Below are positions 52,784 through 63,328 of a stretch of 64,000 nt of DNA, one piece after another. The position numbers were made by a program, and so were the translations under genes. The stretch is from Sinorhizobium americanum. GTDB taxonomy: Bacteria; Pseudomonadota; Alphaproteobacteria; Rhizobiales; Rhizobiaceae. A model generated the notes under the pieces. The model ran no database searches and was not told where the DNA came from. It was given only the letters and a program-made list of their open reading frames with translations. Position 1 is the first letter of the stretch. Every line of letters starts with the position of its first letter. Where the stretch lies: NCBI RefSeq assembly GCF_001651855.1, contig NZ_LNQC01000077.1, positions 91,255 through 155,254 of the forward strand, given 5' to 3'.

Positions 52784-54412
52784 GTGACGAACCGCATATC
52801 GCCGCTGGCCCCCTTCCGGCATGATACGTTCCGGATCATCTGGATCGCCAGCCTCGCTTCCAATTTCGGCGGCCTCATTCAGGCGGTGGGTGCCGCCTGG
52901 CTGATGACGTCCATCTCCCAATCCGTGAACATGGTGGCGCTGGTGCAGGCCTCGACCTCGCTGCCGATCATGCTCTTCTCGCTGGTCTCCGGTGCGCTCG
53001 CCGACAATTTCGACCGGCGGCGCATCATGCTGGTCGCGCAGGCCTTCATGCTTGCCGTTTCGGCGCTCTTGACCGTCTTTGCCTATTACGGGCTGATCAC
53101 CCCGTGGCTGCTCTTGCTCTTCACCTTCCTGATCGGCTGCGGCACGGCACTCAACAACCCGTCCTGGCAGGCGTCGGTCGGCGACATGGTGCCGCGCGAC
53201 GACCTGCCGGCGGCCGTCGCGCTGAACAGCATGGGCTTCAACATCACCCGCAGCGTCGGCCCGGCGATCGGCGGCGCCATCGTCGCCGCCGCCGGAGCGG
53301 CCGCGGCCTTCGCGGTCAACGCGCTCAGCTATTTCGCCATCCTGTTCGCGATTTCGCGCTGGCGGCCGAGCGTTCCCCAGAGTGCGCTGCCGCGCGAGCG
53401 GCTCGGCCGGGCGGTTTCGGCCGGGCTGCGCTATGTGGCGATGTCGCCCAATATCGGCAAGGTGCTGCTGCGCGGCTTCGCCTTCGGCCTTTCGGCAAGC
53501 GCGATCCTGGCGCTGCTGCCGCTGGTGGCCCGCGACCTCGTCAAAGGCGGACCGCTCACCTACGGCATCATGCTTGGCGCCTTCGGCCTCGGGGCGATCG
53601 GCGGCGCGCTGCTCAGCGCCCGTCTCAGGGAGCGCCTTTCGAGCGAAGCGATCGTGCGGCTTGCCTTCGTAGGATTTGCCGCAAGCGCGATCGTCACTGC
53701 GCTCAGCGCGCAGGCATGGCTGACGTCGCTCGCTCTCACCGTCTCGGGCGCCTGCTGGGTACTGGCGCTGTCGCTGTTCAACACCACGGTGCAGCTCTCG
53801 ACGCCGCGCTGGGTGGTCGGCAGGGCGCTGTCGCTCTACCAGACGACGACCTTCGGCGGCATTGCCGGGGGCAGCTGGCTGTGGGGTGTCGCCGCCGAGG
53901 CATACGGCGCTGCGAATGCGCTGATCGGCTCCTGTCTTCTGATGCTGGCCGGCATCGCCATCGGGCTGCGCTTTGCGCTGCCGGAATTCACCTCGCTGAA
54001 CCTCGACCCGCTCAATCGCTTCAACGAACCGCTGCTCGCTCTCGACCTGAAACCCCGCAGCGGTCCGATCGTGGTGATGATCGACTATGAGATCGAGGAG
54101 CCGGACATCCCCGAATTCCTGACGACCATGGCCGAGCGGCGGCGCATCCGTATCCGCGACGGGGCCGGCCATTGGGCGCTGATGCGCGACCTCGAGAACC
54201 CGATCATCTGGACAGAGACTTATCATGTGCCGACCTGGGTCGAATATGTCCGCCACAACCAGCGCCGCACGCAGGCAGACGCGGCCGTCGGGGACAAGCT
54301 GACGGCCCTGCACCGCGGCGACCAGCCACCTCGTGTCCACCGGCTGATCGAGCGCCAAACGATCGTTCCCGGGCATTATGAGCGCTATAAGCAGCCGGCC
54401 GAGATGCATTGA
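52784..54412 (+). CDS. MFS exporter (MFS_3/enterobactin-exporter-like) with C-terminal cytoplasmic domain
   Basis: A 542-residue protein. Residues 1-405 form a 12-helix MFS domain (DTFRIIWIASLASNFGGLIQ, GALADNFDRRRIMLVAQAFM, NNPSWQASVGDMVPRDDLPA). Residues about 420-542 form a soluble extension (VVMIDYEIEEPDIPEFLTTM, WALMRDLENPIIWTETYHVP, WVEYVRHNQRRTQADAAV) resembling an antibiotic-biosynthesis-monooxygenase-type fold, a known combination in this MFS group. Transport substrate unknown. The start GTG 52784 follows GAGAGA. It is divergent from rimP. Confidence 0.85.
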   Translation: MTNRISPLAPFRHDTFRIIWIASLASNFGGLIQAVGAAWLMTSISQSVNMVALVQASTSLPIMLFSLVSGALADNFDRRRIMLVAQAFMLAVSALLTVFAYYGLITPWLLLLFTFLIGCGTALNNPSWQASVGDMVPRDDLPAAVALNSMGFNITRSVGPAIGGAIVAAAGAAAAFAVNALSYFAILFAISRWRPSVPQSALPRERLGRAVSAGLRYVAMSPNIGKVLLRGFAFGLSASAILALLPLVARDLVKGGPLTYGIMLGAFGLGAIGGALLSARLRERLSSEAIVRLAFVGFAASAIVTALSAQAWLTSLALTVSGACWVLALSLFNTTVQLSTPRWVVGRALSLYQTTTFGGIAGGSWLWGVAAEAYGAANALIGSCLLMLAGIAIGLRFALPEFTSLNLDPLNRFNEPLLALDLKPRSGPIVVMIDYEIEEPDIPEFLTTMAERRRIRIRDGAGHWALMRDLENPIIWTETYHVPTWVEYVRHNQRRTQADAAVGDKLTALHRGDQPPRVHRLIERQTIVPGHYERYKQPAEMH

Positions 54413-54532
54413 GGGAGCCCGCGGCCCACCCTTCGCCTCGACGAAGACGGGAGGCGAGACGTCGCCACCCCGCCGCTTCGCCCCGACTGCCGAGGCAACG
54501 ACGTGAGGCTTGAGCCTCGCCCTCGTCGGCCG

Positions 54533-55357
54533 CTAGTTCGTATTCCCGTCGTCCGCCTTGGCGAGCTCGGTCCAGGCGCCCTTTTGCGACAGCATGGACC
54601 GCAGGTAGGCGACATTGGCCTCCGCCTGCTCGGGCGTCAGTTCCTGCCGGGCAACGGTTTCGGCCTCCTGGAAGCGGCCCTGCAGACCGACGGCAAGGGC
54701 GAGGTTCTGGCGGACGCTGCTGCCGGCGCCGGGCTGGTCTGCGGCGGAGCGGAGGTAGGTCTCGGCGGTTTTGAGGTCCTTGGTGAGAAGATAGGACATG
54801 CCGAGATTGGACAGGATGGTGGGCTCGTTGGGCTGAAGATCCAGCGCCTCGCGATAGCGCGTGCGGGCTTCGGAGGCGCGTCCGAGCTGGTCTAGGACGG
54901 CGCCTTCCGCCGATTTCAGCTTCCAGTCAGGGCGGTCGGGCGTTTGGGCCCGGCCGATCGTTTGAAGCGCCTGTTCGAGCTGTCCCGCCGCGGCCTGGGC
55001 CTTGCCATAGGCGCCGAGGACCTCTCGGTCCGTCGGATGGTTGATCGCCACCTGCTGCATCACGGCGAGAGCCTGTTCGTTGCGGCCGGTCATTCGCAGG
55101 AGATTGGCGTAGTTCAGGCCAGCCTCGCGGTTTTTGGGATCGCGTTCATAGGCCTGGCCGATATTTTCCGCGGCCGCCGCAAGCTCGGTCGCGTTCATCG
55201 ATTGCACCGGTTTCGAGAGCTTCGGGATCGAGCCGGTCGTCAGCTCCTTCCTGCCCTCTTGTCCGGCGCAACCGCCGAGCGCCAGCGCCATCAGCGCGAC
55301 CGCGGCTCCGACCGACAGGCGATGCGTGAAGGAGAAGAAGATATTTTTCGTCGTCAT
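54533..55357 (-). CDS. TPR-repeat lipoprotein (TadD-like)
   Basis: A 274-residue lipoprotein. The lipobox ALGGC lies near residue 30 after SVGAAVALMALAL. The mature part has TPR repeats (AAAENIGQAYERDPKNREAG, AVMQQVAINHPTDREVLGAY, RYREALDLQPNEPTILSNLG, AETYLRSAADQPGAGSSVRQ). It resembles TadD, the pilotin-like component of Tad/Flp pilus systems, but no other tad genes are here. ATG 55357 chosen; ATG 55375 is also possible. Convergent with the MFS gene. Confidence 0.8.
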   Translation of the reverse strand: MTTKNIFFSFTHRLSVGAAVALMALALGGCAGQEGRKELTTGSIPKLSKPVQSMNATELAAAAENIGQAYERDPKNREAGLNYANLLRMTGRNEQALAVMQQVAINHPTDREVLGAYGKAQAAAGQLEQALQTIGRAQTPDRPDWKLKSAEGAVLDQLGRASEARTRYREALDLQPNEPTILSNLGMSYLLTKDLKTAETYLRSAADQPGAGSSVRQNLALAVGLQGRFQEAETVARQELTPEQAEANVAYLRSMLSQKGAWTELAKADDGNTN

Positions 55358-55489
55358 CGAGTGGTGCCCCAGCATGCGATTGGCACCGGAACTCCGAACA
55401 TCAACGGCGCAACTTTCACTCCAGCAATAATCTGTTAACCCTAACAGAGCGTTAATTGCGCCATCCCTATCTGTCAGTCGAGGACATTC

Positions 55490-56881
55490 ATGGCTCCCTT
55501 CCAGTTCATCGAGCGGCCGTCGCCCTTCAACACCAGTACCGGCAAGACCTTGCCCATCTTTGCGGTGACGCCGGCGCACATCGAAACGGGGAGTATCGAC
55601 CCGATCGCCCTCGATTGGGCGAGGAAGGCCGGGTTCAAGGCGGAGTCGGGTGCCGTCCTCCTCGTCCCTTCGGCCGATGGTCATCTCGGCGGCGCACTGT
55701 TCGGGCTCGGCTCGAAGCCGTCGGAGGCACCTTTCCTCACCGGCAAGCTTGCGCGCAGCCTGCCCGCCGGCAAGTGGCACATCGAAACGGCGCCGCTGAC
55801 CGCCAATCGCCTGGCGCTCGGCTACGGCCTCGGCTCCTACCGCTTCGAGCGCTACAAGTCTCCCAGGCGCGAGGCGCCGACGCTGATGATCCCGGCCGAC
55901 GCGGACGCGGCCGACATCAAGCGGCAGCTTGCCGGTGTCTTCCTGGCGCGCGATCTGATCAACACGCCGACCAACGACATGGGGCCGGAGGCGCTCGAAG
56001 CCGCCTTTCGGGCTCTGGCCGCCCACTACAAGGCGGATATCTCGGTGATCTCCGGGGAGGCCCTGCTGACCCAGAACTTCCCGCTGGTGCATACGGTGGG
56101 CCGGGCGAGTGCAGAGGCGCCGCGGCTCCTCGAGATGCGCTGGGGCAAGAAGGGGCACAGGAAGGTCACGCTCGTCGGCAAGGGTGTGTGCTTCGACACC
56201 GGCGGTCTCGACATCAAGACCGCCGTGTCGATGCATTTGATGAAGAAAGACATGGGCGGCGCCGCAAACGTCATGGGTCTCGCGCTGATGATCATGGACG
56301 CGAAGCTGAAGGTCGACCTGCGCGTCATCGTGCCGGCCGTCGAGAACTCCATTTCCTCCAACGCCTTCCGCCCCGGCGACATCTACCGGAGCCGCAAGGG
56401 CCTGACGGTGCAGATCGACAACACCGATGCCGAGGGCCGCTTGATCCTTGCCGACGCGCTTGCCTATGCCGACGAGGAACAGACTGACCTCATGGTCGAC
56501 ATGGCGACGCTGACCGGGGCGGCGCGCGTGGCGCTCGGCCCCGACCTACCGCCCTTCTTTACCGACGACGAGGATCTCGCCCGCGACCTTTTCGACGCGA
56601 GCCTGACGGTGGACGACCCGCTCTGGCGGATGCCGCTCTATATGGGCTACGACAAGGACGTCTCTGCCCGCATCGCCGACCTCACCAACGCTCCGTCTGG
56701 CGGCATGGCCGGCTCGATCACCGCGGCGCTGTTCCTCAAGCGCTTCGTCACCAATGCGAAGAGTTGGGCGCATTTCGATATTTACGGCTGGGCGCAGTCC
56801 GAACGGCCGCATTCCCCCGTCGGCGGCGAGGCACAGGCGATCCGGGCGCTCTACCATCACATCGGCCGGTTGGCGGGGTAG
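55490..56881 (+). CDS. Leucyl aminopeptidase family protein (M17)
   Basis: A 463-residue M17 metallo-aminopeptidase. The signature NTDAEGRLILADAL is present; metal ligands also fall in LVGKGVCFDTGGLDIKTAV and MKKDMGGAANVMG. It probably removes N-terminal residues from peptides in the cytoplasm. A second M17 enzyme (PepA) usually exists in rhizobia, so pepA is not assigned. ATG 55490 follows GAGGA. Confidence 0.9.
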   Translation: MAPFQFIERPSPFNTSTGKTLPIFAVTPAHIETGSIDPIALDWARKAGFKAESGAVLLVPSADGHLGGALFGLGSKPSEAPFLTGKLARSLPAGKWHIETAPLTANRLALGYGLGSYRFERYKSPRREAPTLMIPADADAADIKRQLAGVFLARDLINTPTNDMGPEALEAAFRALAAHYKADISVISGEALLTQNFPLVHTVGRASAEAPRLLEMRWGKKGHRKVTLVGKGVCFDTGGLDIKTAVSMHLMKKDMGGAANVMGLALMIMDAKLKVDLRVIVPAVENSISSNAFRPGDIYRSRKGLTVQIDNTDAEGRLILADALAYADEEQTDLMVDMATLTGAARVALGPDLPPFFTDDEDLARDLFDASLTVDDPLWRMPLYMGYDKDVSARIADLTNAPSGGMAGSITAALFLKRFVTNAKSWAHFDIYGWAQSERPHSPVGGEAQAIRALYHHIGRLAG

Positions 56882-56974
56882 CCTTCGTGTTGTCGCCTGC
56901 CCGGCAACAAAGAAACGCTTGCGTAACGATCGGCTGGCTATGGTGCCTCGACGTGACTTACGCAGGAGTTTGCC

Positions 56975-57319
56975 TTGCCGGTCGAACTAACGCCCTCCCA
57001 AGCGCTGGGGCTCTGGCATGCCGTGTCGCTCGAGCAAGTACGGGTCGACAGCCGCGACCTGACGCTGCGCCAGATGGCGATCCTGCTCGAAATCTACCTT
57101 GTGCCGCCGCCGCACACGGTGCGCGGGCTTGCCGCCAAGCTCGGGGTGACGAAGCCGGTGATCACCCGCGCTCTCGATACGATGGGGGCGCTCGGCCTCG
57201 TCGATCGGGTGCGCGACGAGCGCGACAGGCGTAATGTGGTCATCAAGCGGACCGTCGAGGGTGCGCTCTATCTTGAAAAATTCGGCGATCTGATCATCAA
57301 TCAGGGCCGCAAATTGTGA
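56975..57319 (+). CDS. MarR-family transcriptional regulator
   Basis: A 114-residue winged-helix protein. The recognition region is TVRGLAAKLGVTKPVITRAL; the wing is DRVRDERDRRNVVIKRT. It lacks the long terminal helices of larger MarR proteins. The start is TTG 56975 with AGGAG about eight bases upstream. Its stop overlaps the GTG start of the NlpC/P60 gene by GTGA, so the two are coupled. Confidence 0.82.
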   Translation: MPVELTPSQALGLWHAVSLEQVRVDSRDLTLRQMAILLEIYLVPPPHTVRGLAAKLGVTKPVITRALDTMGALGLVDRVRDERDRRNVVIKRTVEGALYLEKFGDLIINQGRKL

Positions 57320-58179
57320 GTTCAGCCATGCCCGAAGTGCTCGATCGCCGTCTCAATGCCTATCGCGAGGATGTCGCGGAGGAGCGCCTGCGCGGTCTCG
57401 TCGAAGCGGAGCGCTTCGTTGAAGGCACGCCGGCTTTCGTGTCCGTGCCCGTGGTGCCGCTGAGGGCGAGGCCGGATCTTGCCTGCGGCACCGATACGGA
57501 AGCGCTCTACGGCGAAACGGTGCGAGTCCTCGACGTCGCCGACGGATGGGCCTGGGTCAAGTCGGACCTCGACGGCTATGTCGGCTATGTGCCGGAGGAT
57601 ATGGTGGGACAGGTTGGCGCGGCAGCAACCCATATCGTCGCGGTGCCGCGAACATTTGCCTATCGCGGCGCGGACCTGCGCTTTCCGCAGGCCTTTGCGC
57701 TGTCCATGGGAAGCCGGATCAACGTCGTCGGCGAGGCGGAGACGCGCGGCACCCACTACTTCCTGCTCGATGGCGGCCTGGCGGTGGTCGCCAACCATTG
57801 CGCCCCGGCCGATGCGCCGATCGGCGACGACTATGTCGCGATCGCCACGCGATTCATGGAAACCCCCTATCTCTGGGGCGGCCGCTCCGGCTTCGGCATC
57901 GATTGTTCCGGCCTCGTGCAATTGGCGATGCAGATGACCGGGCGAGACGCGCCGCGCGACACCGATATGCAGGCGGCTCTCGGCCAGCCGATCGGCCGCG
58001 ACGAGCTCGCCCGCGGCGATCTCGTCTTCTGGCAGGGCCATGTCGCCATTATGGAGGACGAGGAGACCCTAGTGCATGCCAACGGCCATACGATGACGGT
58101 GGCGCGCGAAGGGCTCGACGATGCGATCCGCCGTATCGGCTGGCTCTACGGCGAGCCTACGGGGTATCGCCGGCCTTAG
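57316..58179 (+). CDS. NlpC/P60 family peptidase with SH3 domains
   Basis: A 287-residue protein. Bacterial SH3-like segments (residues about 40-165: VVPLRARPDLACGTDTEALY, VADGWAWVKSDLDGYVGYVP) precede an NlpC/P60 papain-like domain with Cys in GFGIDCSGLVQLA, His in WQGHVAIM and a third residue in VHANGH. Members cleave D-gamma-glutamyl-meso-diaminopimelate bonds in cell-wall peptides. No signal peptide is visible, suggesting cytoplasmic muropeptide recycling. The GTG 57316 start is coupled to marR; ATG 57328 is an alternative. Confidence 0.85.
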   Translation: MSSAMPEVLDRRLNAYREDVAEERLRGLVEAERFVEGTPAFVSVPVVPLRARPDLACGTDTEALYGETVRVLDVADGWAWVKSDLDGYVGYVPEDMVGQVGAAATHIVAVPRTFAYRGADLRFPQAFALSMGSRINVVGEAETRGTHYFLLDGGLAVVANHCAPADAPIGDDYVAIATRFMETPYLWGGRSGFGIDCSGLVQLAMQMTGRDAPRDTDMQAALGQPIGRDELARGDLVFWQGHVAIMEDEETLVHANGHTMTVAREGLDDAIRRIGWLYGEPTGYRRP

Positions 58180-58211
58180 GGGGCGGGATGTGCCCTGTTC
58201 ACGTAGAGTTG

Positions 58212-58316
58212 CCCCTCACCCTAGCCCTCATGCGGAAAGAGGGGACTTTGGTGGTGCGGCATCGTCCCTTCTCCTGCGCTTGCGGGGAGAACGTCGCGGC
58301 AGCGGGATGAGGGGGC
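58212..58316. repeat. Rhizobial intergenic palindromic element (RIME-like), second copy
   Basis: Read on the minus strand it begins CCCCCTCATCCCGCTGCCGC, as the element at 32012-32171 does on the plus strand, then diverges and ends near a GTGAGGGG. An internal hairpin (TTCTCCCCGC/GCGCAGGAGAA type) is visible. Confidence 0.65.
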
Positions 58317-58337
58317 ATTCGCAGCGACATCCGCGGC

Positions 58338-59297
58338 TCAATAGCCGGCTAGCTTATCCACCACGTGCTCCAGAGGCAGGCCGCTTTCGAAGCGGCTGAT
58401 CTGCTCTTCCACATGGGTAAAGAGCGCCTTGACATCGGACGAGGCGGCGACATGCGGCGTCACATAGACGTTCGGCATATCCCAGAAGCGGCTTTCCGAC
58501 GACAACGGCTCTTTCTCGAAGACGTCGAGCGAGGCTCCGCCCAACACGCCCGCATCGAGGCATTCGAGGATGTCGGCTTCCACCTGGCTGCCGCCGCGGC
58601 CGGCATTAATGAAGACCGGCGCGCCGAAGAGGCCCGTGCGGCTGAGTTTCTTGAAGAGGGCTGCATTGAAAATGCCCTTCGTATCCGGCGTCAGCGGCAG
58701 CAGACCGACCAGAAAATCCGTCCGGCCGAGAAAGGCATCGAGGCCGGCGGCGTCGTAGGTATCGATGCCTTCGACCACCCGCTTGCTGCGCGACCAGCCG
58801 ATGACCTTGAAGCCCATCACCGCGAGCTTGCGGGCGGCGTCCTGCCCGAGCACGCCCATGCCCATGATGCCGACGGTGATGTCGGCGGCCTCCGGCTGGC
58901 TGAGGTCCCGCCATTCGTGCTTCTCGGCCAGCGCTTCGTAGGCGCGATGCTGGCGCAGATGCAGGAGGCATTGCATCACCACCCATTCGCTCATCCGCGT
59001 CGTCAGCGTCCGGTCGACGAAGCGCACCAGCGGCACGTCGGGCAGGCCCGGCAGCGTCAGCACGTGATCGACACCGGCGCCGCCGGAAAAGACGACCTTC
59101 AGGTCCGGTGCGCGCGAGAAGAGATCGGGCGCCGACTTCCACACCACCGCATAATTGATCCCCGAGAGATCTCGCCCGCGATGGGACGGATCCGCAAGGT
59201 TGATCACCTCGCGCCCGGGAAAGGCGCCCTTAAGGGCGGCGTCCACTTCCTCCGGAATGAATTTCAGGTCGACGATGACGGGGCTCTTGGCGGACAT
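58338..59297 (-). CDS. Glyoxylate/hydroxypyruvate reductase A-like dehydrogenase
   Basis: A 319-residue D-2-hydroxyacid dehydrogenase of the GhrA branch. Cofactor site: VGIMGMGVLGQDAARKLA, with WSRSKR after it favouring NADPH. Catalytic residues appear in INAGRGGSQVE (Arg), DVFEKEPL (Glu) and TPHVAA (His). It probably reduces glyoxylate or hydroxypyruvate. It is eight bases downstream of yejF and may be cotranscribed with the transporter. Confidence 0.88.
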   Translation of the reverse strand: MSAKSPVIVDLKFIPEEVDAALKGAFPGREVINLADPSHRGRDLSGINYAVVWKSAPDLFSRAPDLKVVFSGGAGVDHVLTLPGLPDVPLVRFVDRTLTTRMSEWVVMQCLLHLRQHRAYEALAEKHEWRDLSQPEAADITVGIMGMGVLGQDAARKLAVMGFKVIGWSRSKRVVEGIDTYDAAGLDAFLGRTDFLVGLLPLTPDTKGIFNAALFKKLSRTGLFGAPVFINAGRGGSQVEADILECLDAGVLGGASLDVFEKEPLSSESRFWDMPNVYVTPHVAASSDVKALFTHVEEQISRFESGLPLEHVVDKLAGY

Positions 59298-59305
59298 TTC
59301 GGGCT

Positions 59306-60934
<1,629 letters not shown>

Positions 60935-60945
60935 CGTCGTGGCGC

Positions 60946-62079
60946 TCACCGGAATGTCTTCCTCGGGTCGAAGGCGTCGCGCGTCGCCTCGCCGACGAAG
61001 ATCAAGAGCGACAGCATGACCGACATGGCGCAGAAGGCGGTAAGCCCGAGCCAGGGTGCCTGCAGGTTCGATTTCCCCTGGGCGATCATCTCGCCGAGCG
61101 AGGGCGAGCCGGGCGGCATGCCGAAACCCAGGAAGTCGAGCGAGGTGAGCGTTGTGATCGAGCCGGACAGGATGAAGGGCAGGAAGGTCAGCGTCGCCAC
61201 CATCGCGTTCGGCAAGAGGTGCCGGTACATGATCGTGCCGTTGCCGACGCCGAGCGCGCGGGCCGCATTGACGTATTCGAAATTGCGGGCGCGCAGGAAT
61301 TCGGCCCGCACCACGCCGACAAAGCCGACCCAGGAAAAGAGCAGCATGATGCCGAGCAGGATGAAGAAGCCCGGCGGCAGGATGGCGGCGATGATCAGCA
61401 GGATGTAGAGCACCGGCATCGACGACCAGATTTCGATGAAGCGCTGCAATAAAAGGTCGGTCCAGCCGCCGAAATAGCCCTGCACTGCCCCGGCCGAAAC
61501 GCCGATCACCGCCGAGGCGATGGTGAGCGCCAGGCCGAACAGCACCGAGATGCGGAAACCGTAGATCATGCGCGCCATGACGTCGCGCGCCTGATCGTCC
61601 GTACCCAGCCAGTTCAAATTGCCGAGTATGCAGTCGCGATCGGCCGCGCCTTGCGGATAGGCGGAGCAGCGCTCCTCCTCGCTCATCAGCCAGAAGGGCG
61701 CAGTCGGCGCCGAATGCGGAATATTGGAGTTGACGGTCTGATAGGAATAGCGGATCGGCGGCCAGATCATCCAGCCATTCGCCTCGATCTCGTCGCGGAT
61801 GAAATCGGAGCGGAAGTCGGTCTCGGCCAGGAAGCCGCCGAATTTCTCTTCCGGGTAATCCACCAGCACCGGAAACAGGATCTCGCCCTTGTAGGAAGCA
61901 ACGATCGGCTTGTCATTGGCGATGAACTCGGCGCAGAGGCTGAGGCCGAAAAGCACAAGAAAAATCCAGAACGACCAGTAGCCGCGCCGGTTTGCCTTGA
62001 AATTCTGCCAGCGGCGCCGGCCGATCGGCGTCAGCCAGCCCTTTTCCGGCGCTTGTGAATAGGTCGCGACGGTGCTCAT
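60946..62079 (-). CDS. yejE: Peptide ABC transporter permease YejE
   Basis: A 377-residue inner membrane permease. A helix near residues 36-56 is followed by a long periplasmic insertion (IVASYKGEILFPVLVDYPEE) typical of YejE. The EAA-like loop is RNFEYVNAARALGVGNGTIM. ATG 62079 overlaps the yejB stop by one base (TGATG). The longer open frame to 62859 is a read through yejB in another frame. Confidence 0.94.
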   Translation of the reverse strand: MSTVATYSQAPEKGWLTPIGRRRWQNFKANRRGYWSFWIFLVLFGLSLCAEFIANDKPIVASYKGEILFPVLVDYPEEKFGGFLAETDFRSDFIRDEIEANGWMIWPPIRYSYQTVNSNIPHSAPTAPFWLMSEEERCSAYPQGAADRDCILGNLNWLGTDDQARDVMARMIYGFRISVLFGLALTIASAVIGVSAGAVQGYFGGWTDLLLQRFIEIWSSMPVLYILLIIAAILPPGFFILLGIMLLFSWVGFVGVVRAEFLRARNFEYVNAARALGVGNGTIMYRHLLPNAMVATLTFLPFILSGSITTLTSLDFLGFGMPPGSPSLGEMIAQGKSNLQAPWLGLTAFCAMSVMLSLLIFVGEATRDAFDPRKTFR

Positions 62080-63161
62080 CAGACGTCCCTCCGCTCGAAG
62101 TCGATGCGTGGGTCGACCCAGGTGTAGATCAGGTCGGAGATGAGGCTGACGATGAGACCCATCAGCGAGAAGATGTAGAGGGTGGCGAAGACGATCGGAT
62201 AGTCGCGCTTGACGACGGCGTCGTAGCCGAGGCGGCCGAGCCCATCGAGGGAGAAGATGTATTCGATCAACAGCGAGCCGGTGAAGAAGGCGGAGATGAA
62301 GGCGCCGGGAAAGCCGGCGATGATGATCAGCATCGCATTGCGGAAAACGTGGCGGTAGAGCACCTTGCGTTCGCTCAGCCCCTTGGCGCGCGCGGTCGTC
62401 ACATATTGCTTCTTGATCTCGTCGATGAAGGAATTCTTCGTCAGCAGCGTCGTCGTCGCGAAGGCCGAAAGCAGCAACGTGATCAGCGGCAGCGTCATGT
62501 GCCAGAAGTAATCGAGAATCTTCTGGTACCAGGGAAGCTCGTGGAAATTGTCCGAGACGAGGCCGCGCAAGGGGAACCAGTCGAGGAAGGAGCCGCCGGC
62601 GAAGATCACGATCAGCAGGATGGCGAAGAGGAAGCTCGGCACCGCATAGCCGATGACGATTATACCGGAGGTCCAGACGTCGAAGGTCGAGCCGTCGGAA
62701 ACCGCCTTCCGAATGCCGAGCGGGATGGAGATGGCGTAGGAGAAGATCAGGATCCAGACGCCGAGCGAAATCGAAACCGGCATCTTCTCGATGATGAGGT
62801 CGACGACCGAGGTATTGCGGAAAAAGCTCTCTCCGAAATCGAAGCGGGCATAGTTCCACATCATGTCGAGAAAGCGCTGGAGCGGCGGCTTGTCGAAGCC
62901 GAACTGCTTCTCGAGCTTGGCGATGAATTCCGGATCGAGACCCTGCGCGCCGCGATAGCGCCCGCCCTCGTCGCCGCCCCCCTGCAGGAGATCGCCGCCG
63001 CTGCCGGAAAGCCGATCGGAGCCGGCTGCGTTCGTCAGGTCCGAAATCACCTGCTCCACCGGACCGCCCGGCGCGAACTGCACGACGGCAAAGGAGATCG
63101 CCATGATGCCGATGATCGTCGGGATCATCAGCAGCAGCCGGCGCAGGATATACGCACCCAT
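62079..63161 (-). CDS. yejB: Peptide ABC transporter permease YejB
   Basis: A 360-residue permease. It begins GAYILRRLLLMIPTIIGIMA, the usual DppB/YejB start, and has the loop TTARAKGLSERKVLYRHVFR. YejB carries the extra acidic insertion near residues 40-75 (SGSGGDLLQGGGDEGGRY). It is coupled to yejE and lies 167 bases downstream of yejA. Confidence 0.94.
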   Translation of the reverse strand: MGAYILRRLLLMIPTIIGIMAISFAVVQFAPGGPVEQVISDLTNAAGSDRLSGSGGDLLQGGGDEGGRYRGAQGLDPEFIAKLEKQFGFDKPPLQRFLDMMWNYARFDFGESFFRNTSVVDLIIEKMPVSISLGVWILIFSYAISIPLGIRKAVSDGSTFDVWTSGIIVIGYAVPSFLFAILLIVIFAGGSFLDWFPLRGLVSDNFHELPWYQKILDYFWHMTLPLITLLLSAFATTTLLTKNSFIDEIKKQYVTTARAKGLSERKVLYRHVFRNAMLIIIAGFPGAFISAFFTGSLLIEYIFSLDGLGRLGYDAVVKRDYPIVFATLYIFSLMGLIVSLISDLIYTWVDPRIDFERRDV

Positions 63162-63328
63162 CAGGCGAACCTCGGCATTGTGGCGCCGCCTATCGACGGG
63201 GCGCTGGTTTGCCGTCTATTTCGTCTCAATCCTATACTCCTTGGGCGTCCGATGCCGCCGGTCGTCCGGTATTTTTAACTGATTCGCTTCCTGCATTTGG
63301 AATCGAGAGCGGCCTCAAGCGCAAGTCT

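Noticed and set aside
52622..54409. 595-residue open frame antisense to the MFS exporter
   Set aside because: Arg/Asp/Gly-rich with no membrane or domain features, whereas the sense frame is a clear 12-helix transporter.
55432..55456. TTAA half-sites before the M17 aminopeptidase gene as a CtrA site
   Set aside because: The half-sites are 13 bases apart, not seven.
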